Positions 51,401-56,428 of a stretch of 64,000 nucleotides of DNA are shown in pieces. The notes below the pieces were generated by a model. That model saw only the letters and a program-made list of their open reading frames with translations. It made no database searches and had not been told where the DNA came from. A program made the position numbers and the translations under genes. This stretch comes from Membranipora membranacea (Eukaryota > Bryozoa > Gymnolaemata > Cheilostomatida > Membraniporidae): assembly GCA_914767715.1 (NCBI GenBank), contig OU612072.1, forward strand, positions 22,816,001 through 22,880,000, in the 5' to 3' direction. Numbering within the stretch: position 1 is the stretch's first letter; every line of letters begins with the position of its first letter.

Positions 51401-54400
51401 TAAATTATTATTTCTGTTGAGCTGAAGTTCCTTGCAACATACCACAGCTTTTACAAATAAATCTGTTTTAGTTTGTACATAGTTGTTACTCCGGTTCCGA
51501 TTTTTTACCTGAAAGATATGTTGCGCCTTATTGTGTTGAGCCTGTGTGAAATGTGGAATTTTTTTAGAAAAAGGTTGCCCACCCATGCTCTAGCTAGATC
51601 AATATTGATCTATTTGCTTAAATTCGGAGTTGTTTTTCCTCCAATGGACAGGGGAGCAACTCCAAATACAGACAAATGAATCGTATATATGTTCACTCTG
51701 ACCAGTGAACCATGAGTGAACTAAGCTATGATCTGTCCAACTGAGCCGAATAGTTTTGCTCCTTTTCGGTGGTCTCTGATCTTATCAGTTCTAGTTCTAA
51801 ACTATACAAAAACATTTCAGGTAATTTTTAAATCCACAAAATAAGCACAGTTTAGATCCTGAACAGTACCAAATTGAACTTGGTAATCAGGCTTTAGAGA
51901 CAAAAAATAGCACCAAATTTCTCGGCATTCACATTTGTCTTACATAGTCAAATAAGGGGCTTTGGCTGTCTCGACAACAAAAATACATAAAACAGGTGTT
52001 TACAAGAAAATTATGGCTGTAATGTTTTCTTTTTTTGCAAGATTTGATGATGTATCAACACGACAAAAAAGGTCATAATAAGTAATGTTCTTCTTTTAAG
52101 GTGCTGTCTGTACACTTGTTAAATCCATTTTATCAACCCAAGACAGAAATGTTGTATAGCTACTATAGGTTTCTCAACAGAGCAATGCAAAAAAACTGTT
52201 GCATTTTAGCAGTCACTACCCATCACTAAAACAGGGAAATAATAAACCTAAATGACTTTCAGCATATATGATGACTGTCTTTGACAAAAATTTAGAAACA
52301 CTTTTTATTTGTTGGGCAATTGAACGCATGACTAGTTCTCAAAATTAGAGGACCCTGGGAAATCATTTGATAGTTTTAAGTGATGACACGACTCCCAATC
52401 AATTTAATATTTATATTCATGTTTGTTTTGCTGCTTGTGGGTTTTAGTGATTTTTAAAGATAAACTTTCATATACCTTGACCAAAATGATGATAACAGTA
52501 GGATAAAGATGAGTATACTGAGGTATCAGCCAATGAGTGTCATTACCTTTCAGGTATCTTAGTCAGCTGACAGCCTCCCAGGTACAGTATCTCCAGATTA
52601 GTTAGTGCTGACAATGTCTGACTCAGCTTATAGTCTCTACTGAGATCGTTACCCTCTAAGTGTAGATCCTTCAGCGATGTCATCTCAGCAATGCTGGAGA
52701 AAAGAAAATATAATCTTCACATTATTCACTGTCTTATACACAATTTTTTTGCGGTCAGTTCAGAGTCACTCTGAATTCTCCCCCAGACAGAATCTTCCTA
52801 AAACGGAGTGTATTTTCAAGTTTGATCCATTATTCGCTTGTATTAAGTTTGAACTGAAAGGAGAGATACTCTGAATGCAGGAAAATGGACCAAACTTGGT
52901 TATTCGTCTTACATAGTCAAATAAGGGGCTTTGGCTGACTCGACAACAAAAATACATAAAACAGGTGTTTACAAAAAAAATAATGCTGTAATGTTTTCTT
53001 TTTTTGCAAGACTTGATGATGTATGAACACGACAAAAAAAGTCATAATAAGTAATGTTCTTCTTTTAAGGTGCTGTCTGTACACTTGTTAAATCCATTTT
53101 ATCAACCAATGACAGAAATGTTGTATAGCTACTATAGGTTTCTCAACAGAGCAATGCAAAAAAAACTGTTGCGTTTTAGCATTCACTACCCAACACTAAA
53201 ACAGGGAAATAAAAAAACCTAAATAATTTTCAGCATAATTATATGATGACTGTCTTTGACAAAAATTTAGGAACACTTTTTATTTGTCGGGCAATTTAAT
53301 GCATGACTAGTTCTCAAAATTAGAGGATCATGAGAAATCATTTGACAGTTTTAAGTGATGACACGACTCCCAATCAATTTAATATTTATATTCATGTTTG
53401 TTTTGCTGCTTGTGGGTTTTAGTGATTTTTAAAGATAAACTTTCATATACCTTGACCTAAATGATGATAACGGTAGGATAAAGATGAGGATTCAGAGGTA
53501 TCAGCCAATGAGTGTCATTACCTTTTAGGAATCTCAGTCAGCTGACAGAATCTCAGGTTCAGTATCTCCAGATTAGTTAGTGCTGACAATGTCTGACCCA
53601 GCTGATCATCTCTACTTAGATCGTTACCGTATAAGTCCAGCTCCTTCAGCGATGTCATCTTAGCAATGCTGCAGAGAAAGAAATATAATCTTCACATAAT
53701 TCCCTGTTTTATACAATTATTTTTCGGATAGCCCAGAGTTATTCTGATTTCTTCGCCTCACAGGAACTCCCTAAAATGCAGTGTCTTCTAAGATCAAGTG
53801 TGATCCATTATTCTCTTGTATTAAGTTTGAACTGAAAGGAGAGATACTCTGAATGCAGGAAAATGGACCAAACTTGGTGATTCGTCTTACAGAGTAAAAT
53901 AAGGGGCTTTGGCTGCCTCGACAACAAAAGTACATAAAACAGGTGTTTACAAAAGAATTAAGGCTGTAATGTTTTCTTTTTTTTTTGCAAGATTTGATGA
54001 TGTATCAACACGACAAAAAAGGTCATAATAAGTAATGTGCTTCTTTTAAGGTGCTGTCTGTACACTTGTTAAATCCATTTCATCAACCAAAGACAGAAAT
54101 GTTGTATAGCTACTATAGATTTCTCAACAGAGCAATGCAAAAAAGCTGTTGCATATTAGCGTTCTCTACCCAACACTAAAACAGAGACAACAAAAACCTA
54201 AATATCCGTCAGTGTTAATGATGACTGTCCTCGACGAAAATTGAAAATCACTTCTCATTTGTTGGGCAATTAAACGCATGACTAAATCTAAAAAAAGTAG
54301 AGAACCCTGAGAAATCATTGGACAGTTTTAAGTGATAAGATGACTCCCAATCAATTTAACATTCTGACATACCTTTTTTTTGCTGCATACAGAAATTTTG

Positions 54401-56428
54401 AACTATGGAACAGCACTGCATTAATACTGCTCCTAATGTACATGGTGATGTTCGTGAGCTGTAATGACATGAGTCATCACCGTTTTAAAAATCTATCTAT
54501 GATCATTTTTTAATATCTCACTATTTATTATAGATCAATTTCACATAATAATCAGCTTGAATACAAATACATAATCACCCTAACATACCTCATTATATGT
54601 GATGGTACTCTGTAAATTTTGAATAATTATCAAAACACAAAACACAGGACTATCACTTACCTTACTGAGGCCTGACTGGCGTATAGTAATACAATTAAGT
54701 TGGCCAATAATCTATACCATTCAGATTATCTTAAATTGTCATAATTATTGTAGCAAGTTATGCCATTAGCTTTATAGGCTCAGTTTATAATTTTACTGAT
54801 ATTGTTATATACAACATTAAGACAACGTAAATGGCCCACACAGAATATGTACCATCGTTAGTTTAATAGGAGGTTACAGATGGTCTGTGTTATATAATAT
54901 TTATAGTAATTAGTATATAATGTGCCGACATGGTAATCTTACATCCTGCTTATATTGATGATATATTTACCTGTCAGGCATCTTAGTCAGATTACAGGCC
55001 AACAGAGTGAGAGATACCAGATCTGCAGTTAGTGTGGATAGAGTCTGTTTCAGCTCACCACCTTGATGCCCGTAAACCGCTAGATACATCAGTGATGTCA
55101 TCTCTGATAATCTAAAACACACCAATACAGATATACATACTTCAAGTATGTCAATCGCATTAGAGCCTACACTATAACCTCACATCAATTTACCTACCCT
55201 TGGAGAATGGTGACTAACATGGTTTGATCACACTCTGCATGCAAACTTGGTACTGATATTAACAGTAAAGTCAGCATTATTCTGAAGGGGGAATATGTGA
55301 GAAATTATTTTGGATCTATAAAATTAAAATCAGTTTGATAAAAATCTGAGCTCACTAACCTCAGGCTTTTGAGGCTATTTTCTTGCATATCACGCAGCAA
55401 CAGATATTTCACTGATTTAGATAGCCTCTCTGATAACTCAGGTGCGTCATATATAAAGATTAAAGCTAGCTGACCAGCTGAAGCTGTCTCTCTCTCCAGC
55501 TCTACTAGAGTCAGATATCTATGGCTTACAGATAATCGCATTGAGGTTTGTTGCCGGCCATGAGGATCATCCCAGTTACTGTCACCCTGCTCCTCCCATC
55601 CTACCAAGTATCCTGTAATAATCAGAAGCACAATAATAAAATGGTCATGAATGAACCTTTGAAATAAAGGGAATATTATTATTATGTTTTAAGTGAAGAT
55701 TCTCAACATTCATTATCTAAATGTTGTAAAAAGTTTTAAATCTGGAACAAATACTACATGCATTATACACACATGGCATCAGCTAATGATTCCATCCCAC
55801 AAAGTATAGTTATATTATTTGCTGAAGAGATTATTCTTGTGAAAATAGTTTGCAATGAGCAACGCAATTTACTACCAAAATTGATGTTCAATTTGGAGTT
55901 GTATGCTCTTGTTGTATCAACAGTCGACCGCTAACTCCCTCTTAAAAAAAGGATTTTGACTGTTAGCCTATTTTTGCAATAAGCAGGAGTGAAGGTTGAA
56001 ATTAAGACCAAGACTGTGTGCACTGTTTTTTGCCGATATCCTCCCGGTATCATCTCATATCAATAATATGATGGTTCATAGCATCACAGTGAAGCTCTTC
56101 ATAGTTGTTAGATCATAATGTTGCTGATGCAGTCACACATCCTCGAGATTCTAGTTGTTGTGGAACTGGTATACAGTAGATGAAACCTCAGTCCGTAGAC
56201 TGTCAAAAAAACTAGGTCAGTACCCTAAACTTTTTTGGACTTCGAACCAACTAATCAGCGAAAGCAATGAACATTACGGACACCTTATGAGGCCATGTAC
56301 ACAATTTGATATGCTGTATTCACCCTCAGAACTCACTTTTGTCTGTGCTAAGATTTTCCTCTTCTCTGCCTTGCTCCATGATTGAAAGCTGCATGTTGTG
56401 GGATTCACAGGACAGCTTTGGCAGCAAT
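9397..56428 (-). CDS. LRR-Roc-COR-caspase fusion gene (whole locus)
   Basis: Exons in order of transcription: 56428-56337, 55612-55360, 55111-54971, 53668-53522, 52693-52547, 46102-45956, 38287-38141, 17908-15927, 15622-15456, 15213-15040, 14624-14387, 14156-14037, 13871-13623, 13258-13149, 12736-12550, 12232-12150. All junctions are GT-AG and keep one frame; the total from the first listed exon is 1,460 codons plus stop. The first usable ATG is at 56394, giving about 1,449 residues, though an exon further upstream is possible. The inferred role is a cytosolic LRR sensor with a GTPase module and a caspase effector. A second set of terminal exons (10475-10366, 9978-9792, 9479-9397) is an alternative 3' end. 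The model is built from sequence alone, so LRR exon use and the start are the least certain parts. Confidence 0.78.
9792..9978 (-). CDS. Caspase p10 second exon, copy A
   Basis: This 187-bp exon accepts phase 0 and ends in phase 1. It encodes the second half of the small caspase subunit, including GQLPVTISTFTNERRLYLSP, which matches the family pattern of a short strand, S-T-x-x-(K/R)-L-Y-L and a PG turn. It differs from the copy B exon by one residue near its start (IQTL here, IQTI there). The splice acceptor and donor are both intact. Confidence 0.75.
10366..10475 (-). CDS. Caspase p10 first exon, copy A (AWR variant)
   Basis: This 110-bp exon accepts phase 1 and ends in phase 0 at a GTATGT donor. 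It encodes YVAWRFRNKGSLFIRALVAT and the following helix to EELSKM, the start of the small subunit. In copy B the same motif reads YVSWRFRTKG. The S-W-R triad of caspases lines the S1/S3 substrate pockets, so the S-to-A and T-to-N changes are functionally placed. Open frame and splice sites are preserved. Confidence 0.75.
10853..11070 (-). pseudogene. Glutamine-linker exon, copy A, without acceptor
   Basis: It encodes the same glutamine-rich linker and DDLIVFHPSFPG p10 start as copy B, with an intact GTAACT donor. The duplication boundary falls inside the exon, however. The first residues and the AG acceptor present in copy B (CAAAACAG before 13871) are replaced by sequence with no acceptor. 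Unless an upstream cryptic acceptor is used, this exon cannot be spliced in. The distal p10 exons could still be joined to the copy B linker exon, which ends in the same phase. Confidence 0.65.
12150..12232 (-). CDS. Caspase terminal exon, copy B
   Basis: Accepts phase 1 after CTTTCACAG and encodes 27 codons including TGA. Joining it straight to the 187-bp p10 exon gives an open frame. If a small 37-bp open segment between them (12,436-12,400) were included, the frame would hit a stop at once, so I leave that segment out. A possible AATAAA on the minus strand lies near 11,655. Confidence 0.68.
12550..12736 (-). CDS. Caspase p10 second exon, copy B
   Basis: This 187-bp exon encodes IQTIVREEAPKEGVGQLPVT and then the STFTNERRLYLSPG core of the small subunit. 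It ends ELVYS plus one base at a GTATGA donor. In animal caspases this part forms the last beta strands of the p10 and the dimer interface. The codon phases match the exons on both sides. Confidence 0.8.
13149..13258 (-). CDS. Caspase p10 first exon, copy B (SWR)
   Basis: Encodes YVSWRFRTKGSLFIRALVAT and the helix to EELSKM. The Y-x-S-W-R motif and the following KGS-x-F-I-x-A-L are hallmarks of the caspase small subunit. The exon accepts phase 1: the last G of the linker exon plus AT forms an Asp codon, giving PSFPD-YVSWR. It ends in phase 0 at a GTATGT donor. Confidence 0.85.
13623..13871 (-). CDS. Caspase interdomain linker exon, glutamine-rich
   Basis: This 249-bp exon encodes ASGPEEDVQVPSSVKRVPP, then a tract of about 35 residues dominated by Gln with Pro and Glu, then ERPPDDSHQCMDDLIVFHPS, the first strand of the p10. 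It lies where caspases carry the p20/p10 activation linker. Three acidic sites (PEED, PPDD, CMDD) could serve as Asp cleavage sites. The poly-Gln part is encoded by CAA/CAG repeats and differs in length between the two duplicate copies. Confidence 0.8.
14037..14156 (-). CDS. Caspase linker exon following the active-site Cys
   Basis: This 120-bp exon accepts phase 1, giving the junction QACSG-VRKMKND. It continues with a Ser/Thr/Glu-rich stretch (DDSSTIQTGTDEGSTASPES) and ends KTA plus one base. This is the expected end of p20, where a flexible loop follows the catalytic pentapeptide. Confidence 0.75.
14387..14624 (-). CDS. Caspase p20 exon with catalytic His and Cys
   Basis: This 238-bp exon encodes EVVEAIHKETQYVDRDTD and continues with MFALVLMSHGGYGTIS and KPKMVILQACSG. 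The SHGxxG motif holds the catalytic His and QACSG the catalytic Cys (family pattern QACxG), so both residues of the dyad are present. It joins the previous exon in phase 0 and the next in phase 1. Note that MSHGG replaces the more usual LSHGE. Confidence 0.9.
15040..15213 (-). CDS. Caspase p20 N-terminal exon
   Basis: This 174-bp exon, phase 0 at both ends, encodes SRGRALIINIRFPINEQD and then REGSQYDYENMGEMFRQFGF. These match the first beta strand and helix of caspases: RGxALIIN, with the Arg that binds the P1 Asp, then R-x-G-x-x-x-D...L/M..F...GF. The usual INN is INI here. Confidence 0.9.
15456..15622 (-). CDS. Linker exon between Roc-COR and caspase
   Basis: This 167-bp exon accepts phase 1 from the Roc-COR exon, giving TPC-LKLSDSAHEALVQYV. 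It is predicted to be helical (KKLDPSTDEIRRIMNDETQA), ends HKDK, and joins the p20 exon in phase 0. It sits where a prodomain would be, but I cannot recognise a CARD, DED or death domain in about 55 residues. Its phase match on both sides is the key evidence that the ROCO part and the caspase are one gene. Confidence 0.75.
15927..17908 (-). CDS. Large exon: last LRRs, Roc GTPase and COR domain
   Basis: This 1,982-bp exon is open throughout. Numbering from its first Met, residues 5-60 are two LRRs (LTWLGLQRNSIKQLPEWIGE). Residues about 90-310 are a Roc domain with P-loop GRKEAGKSS (100-108), G3 motif DFGG (154-157) and G4 THLDK (223-227); as I recall, LRRK2 also carries THLD at this place. Residues about 310-520 are COR, with GQILWYP near 354-360, broken by an acidic insert (DSDAEDESDSDEDD, 365-378). 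A CPHC motif lies near the C-terminal end. Roc-COR pairs act as GTP-regulated dimers. The exon accepts phase 2 after TTTTTTTCAG and donates phase 1 at GTAAGA. Confidence 0.93.
18795..18990. repeat. Two-copy tandem repeat of about 106 bp
   Basis: Units beginning near 18,795 and 18,901 share GTACCCGAGT, a GTTTTGTT(T/G)ACTTA(G/A)GTTGT block and the segment CGTGGAGAACTCAAA. The units are diverged and non-coding, and lie in the intron upstream of the Roc exon. Confidence 0.6.
19333..19655. mobile_element. Putative MITE with imperfect terminal inverted repeats
   Basis: Left segment 19,349-19,400 (CATACTGAGTACCTAGTGGG, then TAATAACTAAGC and GTCATGTGAC) is mirrored by 19,576-19,630 on the other strand. 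The arms are 50-70 bp with scattered mismatches and a spacer of about 180 bp. I did not find a clear target duplication. Confidence 0.55.
21011..22529 (+). pseudogene. LINE ORF1 remnant (frameshifted)
   Basis: Two open stretches on the same strand (21,011-21,520 and 21,847-22,530) are separated by a region of stops. The first includes INLDAARYEIIKKVLPVKIK. The second ends in a compact alpha/beta block (FRVKFINSTQLLTAINQRGL) resembling the domain that precedes zinc knuckles in retroelement gag/ORF1 proteins. Both lie directly upstream of an endonuclease start in the LINE ORF2, so they are read as ORF1 of the same element, broken by frameshifts. The assignment to ORF1 rests mainly on position. 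Confidence 0.6.
22508..22692 (+). pseudogene. LINE ORF2 endonuclease, 5' part
   Basis: The frame reads IAHLNIRGLAGKLDEV and continues to MIRNDRP. This is the N-terminus of an APE-type endonuclease of CR1/Jockey-like LINEs (family pattern NIRS/GL..K). It contains stops near 22,610-22,625 and is cut at 22,692 by a DNA transposon. The coding sense resumes at 24,894 with (DRP)ENAGGGLLCYIK. Confidence 0.8.
22693..24893. mobile_element. hAT-like non-autonomous transposon inside the LINE
   Basis: The 2,201-bp insertion is flanked by a perfect 8-bp target duplication, GACAGACC (22,685-22,692 and 24,894-24,901). Its terminal inverted repeats start CACAGAGTTATTATAT (left) and CATAGAGTTATTATAT (right). 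Similarity extends about 190 bp inward, including TTAATTATTGCGAAATCCAT and ATACGTATTGGG. A subterminal block is repeated directly near 22,760 and 22,940. No transposase frame is visible. The 8-bp duplication and the CA end suggest hAT, though the P superfamily also makes 8-bp duplications. Confidence 0.88.
24307..24326. repeat. Poly-G tract
   Basis: About 20 consecutive Gs inside the hAT-like element, followed by TGTGTG. The run could form a G-quadruplex, and its length may be unreliable in the assembly. Confidence 0.9.
24894..26780 (+). pseudogene. LINE ORF2 endonuclease (3' part) and reverse transcriptase
   Basis: After the transposon the frame continues ENAGGGLLCYIK. A frameshift near 25,045 leads into a 400-codon open stretch: LIYRPPSKP, IMGDFNVNLND (endonuclease core), LNDHFLIY, then the RT start (RVTPIFKGGD, NFRPISVLP). 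A stop at 26,251 and further frame changes are followed by FLDFKKAFDCVDHAIL, APQGSITAPTLFSIFINDL and AYTDDTIF. The catalytic box is TDD instead of ADD, so the copy is dead. The order EN then RT and the motifs fit the CR1/L2/Jockey group. Confidence 0.9.
26793..26889. repeat. 28-bp direct repeat followed by a small palindrome
   Basis: The 28-bp block CACCTACATGAAAATGACCC...AATC occurs at 26,793-26,820 and again at 26,824-26,851. A perfect hairpin, GTCACATAC-ACT-GTATGTGAC, follows at 26,869-26,889. It sits exactly where the LINE reverse transcriptase reading is lost. Confidence 0.75.
27000..28130. other. Intronic stretch, no supported gene
   Basis: AT-rich sequence with short, non-homologous frames only. 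Confidence 0.45.
28184..28815 (-). CDS. Small acidic-protein gene or transposase N-terminus (three exons)
   Basis: Proposed exons are 28815-28726 (ATG start, MASSRTRIHESGALNECSGG, ending DDENE at a perfect GTGAGT donor), 28500-28391 (VAVSESEEDSQVGEVDEMDN, ending DADDSDFD at GTGAGT) and 28266-28184 (GSPPRKVVIVGAGHGASGRA, then a stop). Exons 2 and 3 join in phase 1. Exon 1 to exon 2 has a phase conflict at the obvious sites, so one boundary is wrong. An acidic DSDFD stretch before SPPRK is seen at the N-termini of piggyBac-type transposases and some nuclear proteins. No core domain is present. It lies inside a giant intron, in the same direction as the host gene. Confidence 0.4.
28367..28382. 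repeat. Poly-G tract
   Basis: A run of about 14 Gs in the intron just downstream (minus strand) of the GTGAGT donor at 28,390. Confidence 0.9.
28930..31360. other. Intronic stretch with short repeats only
   Basis: Two similar motifs (GCGTATATATCCGTCATTGG near 29,010 and GCGTATATATACGTCATTAG near 29,057) lie 5' of the small acidic gene. GGTCATTTTCAT is repeated near 30,578-30,625. No coding region is supported. Confidence 0.5.
31370..32600 (+). mobile_element. BEL/Pao retrotransposon remnant
   Basis: Translated pieces in changing frames give a gag region (RLGDVGQLNYS, later HPETKHSLIDCKRFSSLS with a CxxC-like knuckle). Reverse transcriptase pieces follow: LVGDIC*MYNSI, RVNTGDRPAAVISA and STYVDDMVDSAPENL. 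The segment LSRRIVLEQTIKTYDPL then PLPEQLRTQWMT is typical of the region after RT in BEL/Pao. Many stops and frameshifts show it is dead. The YVDD box is intact. Confidence 0.8.
32690..33620 (+). mobile_element. Ty1/copia retrotransposon remnant (integrase)
   Basis: Pieces include a KQWHIDLGHNMNYEDIVKLA pre-integrase motif (the H..GH part of the zinc site), HSDIRGPLGPPSKQGHRYFI, VKQLHTDNGGEYTSKDF, then HSPYQNGKAERF. These supply the D, D and E positions of the integrase core. A KPDMRKIHTFNAKCTYN block typical of copia follows. Stops and a frameshift at about 33,215 show it is inactive. I could not define LTRs with confidence. Confidence 0.85.
33630..34330. other. Possible copia 3' flank
   Basis: A purine tract (GAAAGGTGGGGGTG near 33,714) could be a polypurine tract. 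GTTGCAACCTC elements in both orientations lie near 33,970 and 34,080. No repeat pair long enough to call LTRs was found. Confidence 0.3.
34330..35310. repeat. Two diverged copies of the LRR-intron repeat unit
   Basis: The segments 34,330-34,640 and 34,930-35,310 share an order of motifs with 51,990-52,400, 52,960-53,370 and 53,960-54,330: GATGATG.ATCAACAC, TATCAACCA.AGACAG, GAGCAATGCA.AAAA and CATTGCCC.ACACTAAA. They are paralogous copies of the same intron, which shows that the whole exon-plus-intron unit was duplicated. Confidence 0.75.
34746..34807 (-). pseudogene. Degenerate LRR exon
   Basis: After a CTGTAG acceptor the frame reads IAEMTSLRKLYLHGNNLSTY, the same start as the functional LRR exons. 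Alignment then fails: the second repeat and the GT donor are missing. It appears to be a decayed member of the LRR exon array. Confidence 0.7.
35489..35660. repeat. Imperfect inverted repeat, about 68-bp arms
   Basis: The left arm (35,489-35,556) and right arm (35,592-35,660) are inverse copies with few differences (for example CTACGCCATCACTA against its inverse). The loop is about 35 nt. This is a foldback element or a long hairpin. Confidence 0.8.
35661..37203. other. Intronic stretch, no supported gene
   Basis: Overlapping short frames on both strands near 36,910-37,140 have no homology I can see. Confidence 0.4.
37204..39422. repeat. Segmental duplication, copy 1 (with LRR exon)
   Basis: Direct paralogue of 45,536-47,182. 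Copy 1 contains about 500 bp (37,610-38,107) absent from copy 2. Both hold a 147-bp LRR exon. The right half is also related to 44,219-45,190. Confidence 0.88.
38141..38287 (-). CDS. LRR exon 6 of the ROCO-caspase gene
   Basis: This 147-bp exon, phase 2 at both ends, encodes ISKMVSLKELNVSENNLSTD and then two-repeat continuation LSGLTRLEELYMRGCHLVEL, ending PSG. It follows a TGCAG acceptor and ends at GTATGTT. Spliced to the Roc exon it gives PSG-MRNMRKLTWLGL, a natural LRR continuation. The LxxLxLxxN pattern places it in the canonical LRR group. Confidence 0.82.
39742..40023 (+). CDS. Hypothetical + strand reading frame
   Basis: A 93-codon open stretch follows a CTCTGCAG that could be an acceptor. 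It encodes RTHAELTVVNNTNSLFMN and later SVIAYACTACIICYEKP before a stop. No family is recognised, and its strand is opposite to the host gene. It may be chance. Confidence 0.2.
   Translation: MRTHAELTVVNNTNSLFMNHTTVTIYDTYTEAILQQFMLHFISNCDGLKSFYVANIKSVIAYACTACIICYEKPIKKTREASFTSISIIIINL
41375..41640. repeat. About 85-bp tandem repeat, three copies
   Basis: Units start near 41,375, 41,460 and 41,546 with CTGYCGT(Y)GCCCAGTGCAGC-like sequence and share ATTCTRTRTYC and GGCCTCT. A related CTGTTAGCCAAGTG motif recurs to about 41,745. No conserved frame. Confidence 0.65.
42466..42850. repeat. 34-bp minisatellite
   Basis: About nine regular copies of a 34-bp unit (GTAACGAGTACGACGACTCT, then ATCTGAGGGGGAAG) run from about 42,550 to 42,850. 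More diverged units with GAGTACGCCGACT precede them from 42,466. Unit variation is mostly A/G at one position and small length changes, as expected of slippage and unequal exchange. Every unit carries the CGACGACT core. Confidence 0.92.
43880..44230 (-). pseudogene. LINE reverse transcriptase fragment
   Basis: Minus-strand pieces in shifting frames read ALDLLEAF, then GAPQGTKLGPILWLLYSNDL and IKYAEDTMFYT. These are the LDFxKAFD, PQGTxLGPILF and YADDT blocks of a non-LTR reverse transcriptase, with YAED replacing YADD. It abuts the third copy of the segmental duplication at 44,219. Confidence 0.75.
44219..45190. repeat. Segmental duplication, copy 3 (no LRR exon)
   Basis: Matches 38,440-39,370 and 46,230-47,130 in the same orientation but is more diverged, and it stops before the LRR exon. 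It lies 350 bp from copy 2. Confidence 0.8.
45536..47182. repeat. Segmental duplication, copy 2 (with LRR exon)
   Basis: Aligns with 37,204-39,422 at high identity from GAGTTTAACTCCAGATC to AAGTAACAACACC. Similarity ends exactly where a truncated LINE begins, so the LINE insertion or a rearrangement cut this copy. Confidence 0.88.
45956..46102 (-). CDS. LRR exon 5 of the ROCO-caspase gene
   Basis: This 147-bp exon is phase 2 to phase 2. It encodes ISKMVSLKKLNVGRNNLSTD and LSGLTRLEKLNMSGCDLVEL, ending PSG. It is a paralogue of the exon at 38,141-38,287, with differences concentrated in the variable LRR positions (for example NVGRN against NVSEN, NMSGCD against YMRGCH). Intact splice sites. 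Confidence 0.82.
47230..49378 (+). pseudogene. Second LINE (endonuclease and reverse transcriptase), degenerate
   Basis: Endonuclease pieces: FTILHINMRSLINKMP, VISETWFSQNEF, VVGDLNFDLNP and ILDHILVNN. RT pieces: DCNNYRPISILTAISKV, IDSQFGFSEKRN, DFSKAFDTINHDIL, GVPQGCVLSPILFLIFINDF and LFADNTNIF (ADN instead of ADD). Several stops and frameshifts interrupt it. The 3' end is lost near 49,378. It belongs to a CR1/Jockey-like family different from the LINE at 21-26.8 kb. Confidence 0.9.
49740..50010. repeat. Two-copy repeat of about 135 bp
   Basis: AAGCCTAAGTGCCTGGGCAA near 49,766 and AAGCCTTAGTGCCTGGTCAA near 49,900 start related units. These share AAAATCTGCTT.AATAG and the RATGGYTCAAAG motif, followed by a partial third. 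Confidence 0.6.
50036..50120 (+). repeat. tRNA-derived SINE head
   Basis: An A-box-like TAGCTCATTGTGTAGAGCGT and a B box GGGTTCGAGTCT lie at tRNA-like spacing (about 50 bp). The anticodon and acceptor stems do not pair fully, so it is not a functional tRNA gene. Confidence 0.55.
50271..50352. repeat. GC-rich hairpin island 1
   Basis: Short perfect palindromes GGGCGCT-AA-AGCGCCC and ATCGGGC-TGC-GCCCGAT surround a CCTCCCACACCCTCCCCGCC tract, in otherwise AT-rich DNA about 150 bp downstream of the SINE head. Confidence 0.65.
51312..51362. repeat. GC-rich hairpin island 2
   Basis: GAGGGGTGC-CA-GCACCCCTC hairpin followed by CCACACCCACCCTGCCC. It shares the layout (hairpin, then CCCACACCC) with the island at 50,271. 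Confidence 0.6.
52547..52693 (-). CDS. LRR exon 4 of the ROCO-caspase gene
   Basis: This 147-bp exon, phase 2 to phase 2, encodes IAEMTSLKDLHLEGNDLSRD and LSALTNLEILYLGGCQLTKI, ending PER across the junction. CTCCAG acceptor and GTAATG donor. Two LRRs. Confidence 0.85.
53522..53668 (-). CDS. LRR exon 3 of the ROCO-caspase gene
   Basis: This 147-bp exon, phase 2 to phase 2, encodes IAKMTSLKELDLYGNDLSRD and LSALTNLEILNLRFCQLTEI, ending PKR across the junction. CTGCAG acceptor and GTAATG donor. Nearest relative is the exon at 52.6 kb. Confidence 0.85.
54971..55111 (-). CDS. LRR exon 2 of the ROCO-caspase gene
   Basis: This 141-bp exon, phase 2 to phase 2, encodes LSEMTSLMYLAVYGHQGGEL and LTADLVSLTLLACNLTKMPD. 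It is the most diverged of the LRR exons and lies outside the recent tandem array. GTAAAT donor. Confidence 0.8.
55360..55612 (-). CDS. N-terminal exon leading into the LRRs
   Basis: This 253-bp exon accepts phase 1 and ends in phase 2. It encodes YLVGWEEQGDSNWDDPHGRQ, then a region with SVSHRYLTLVELERETASAG, and ends with an LRR-like SLKSLR. The first 60 residues match no domain I know. It could be a capping region or a divergent LRR set. GTTAGT donor. Confidence 0.72.
56337..56428 (-). CDS. Probable first coding exon
   Basis: This 92-bp exon has a CTTCAG acceptor and a GTGAGT donor. The frame that joins the next exon (phase 1) reads LLPKLSCESHNMQLSIMEQG, then REEENLSTDK. Methionines at 56,394 and 56,379 are candidate starts. 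The presence of an acceptor implies at least one more 5' exon, possibly untranslated. A different frame of the same DNA (CCQSCPVNPTTCSF) does not keep phase and is not preferred. Confidence 0.55.

Larger units (their letters stand above)
51952..54330. repeat. Tandem array of about 970-bp LRR exon-plus-intron units
   Basis: Units begin with AATAAGGGGCTTTGGCTG at about 51,952, 52,919 and 53,899, giving periods of about 967 and 980 bp. Each runs through the same intron motifs; the first two contain a functional 147-bp LRR exon. This is direct evidence of array growth by unequal exchange. Confidence 0.9.
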
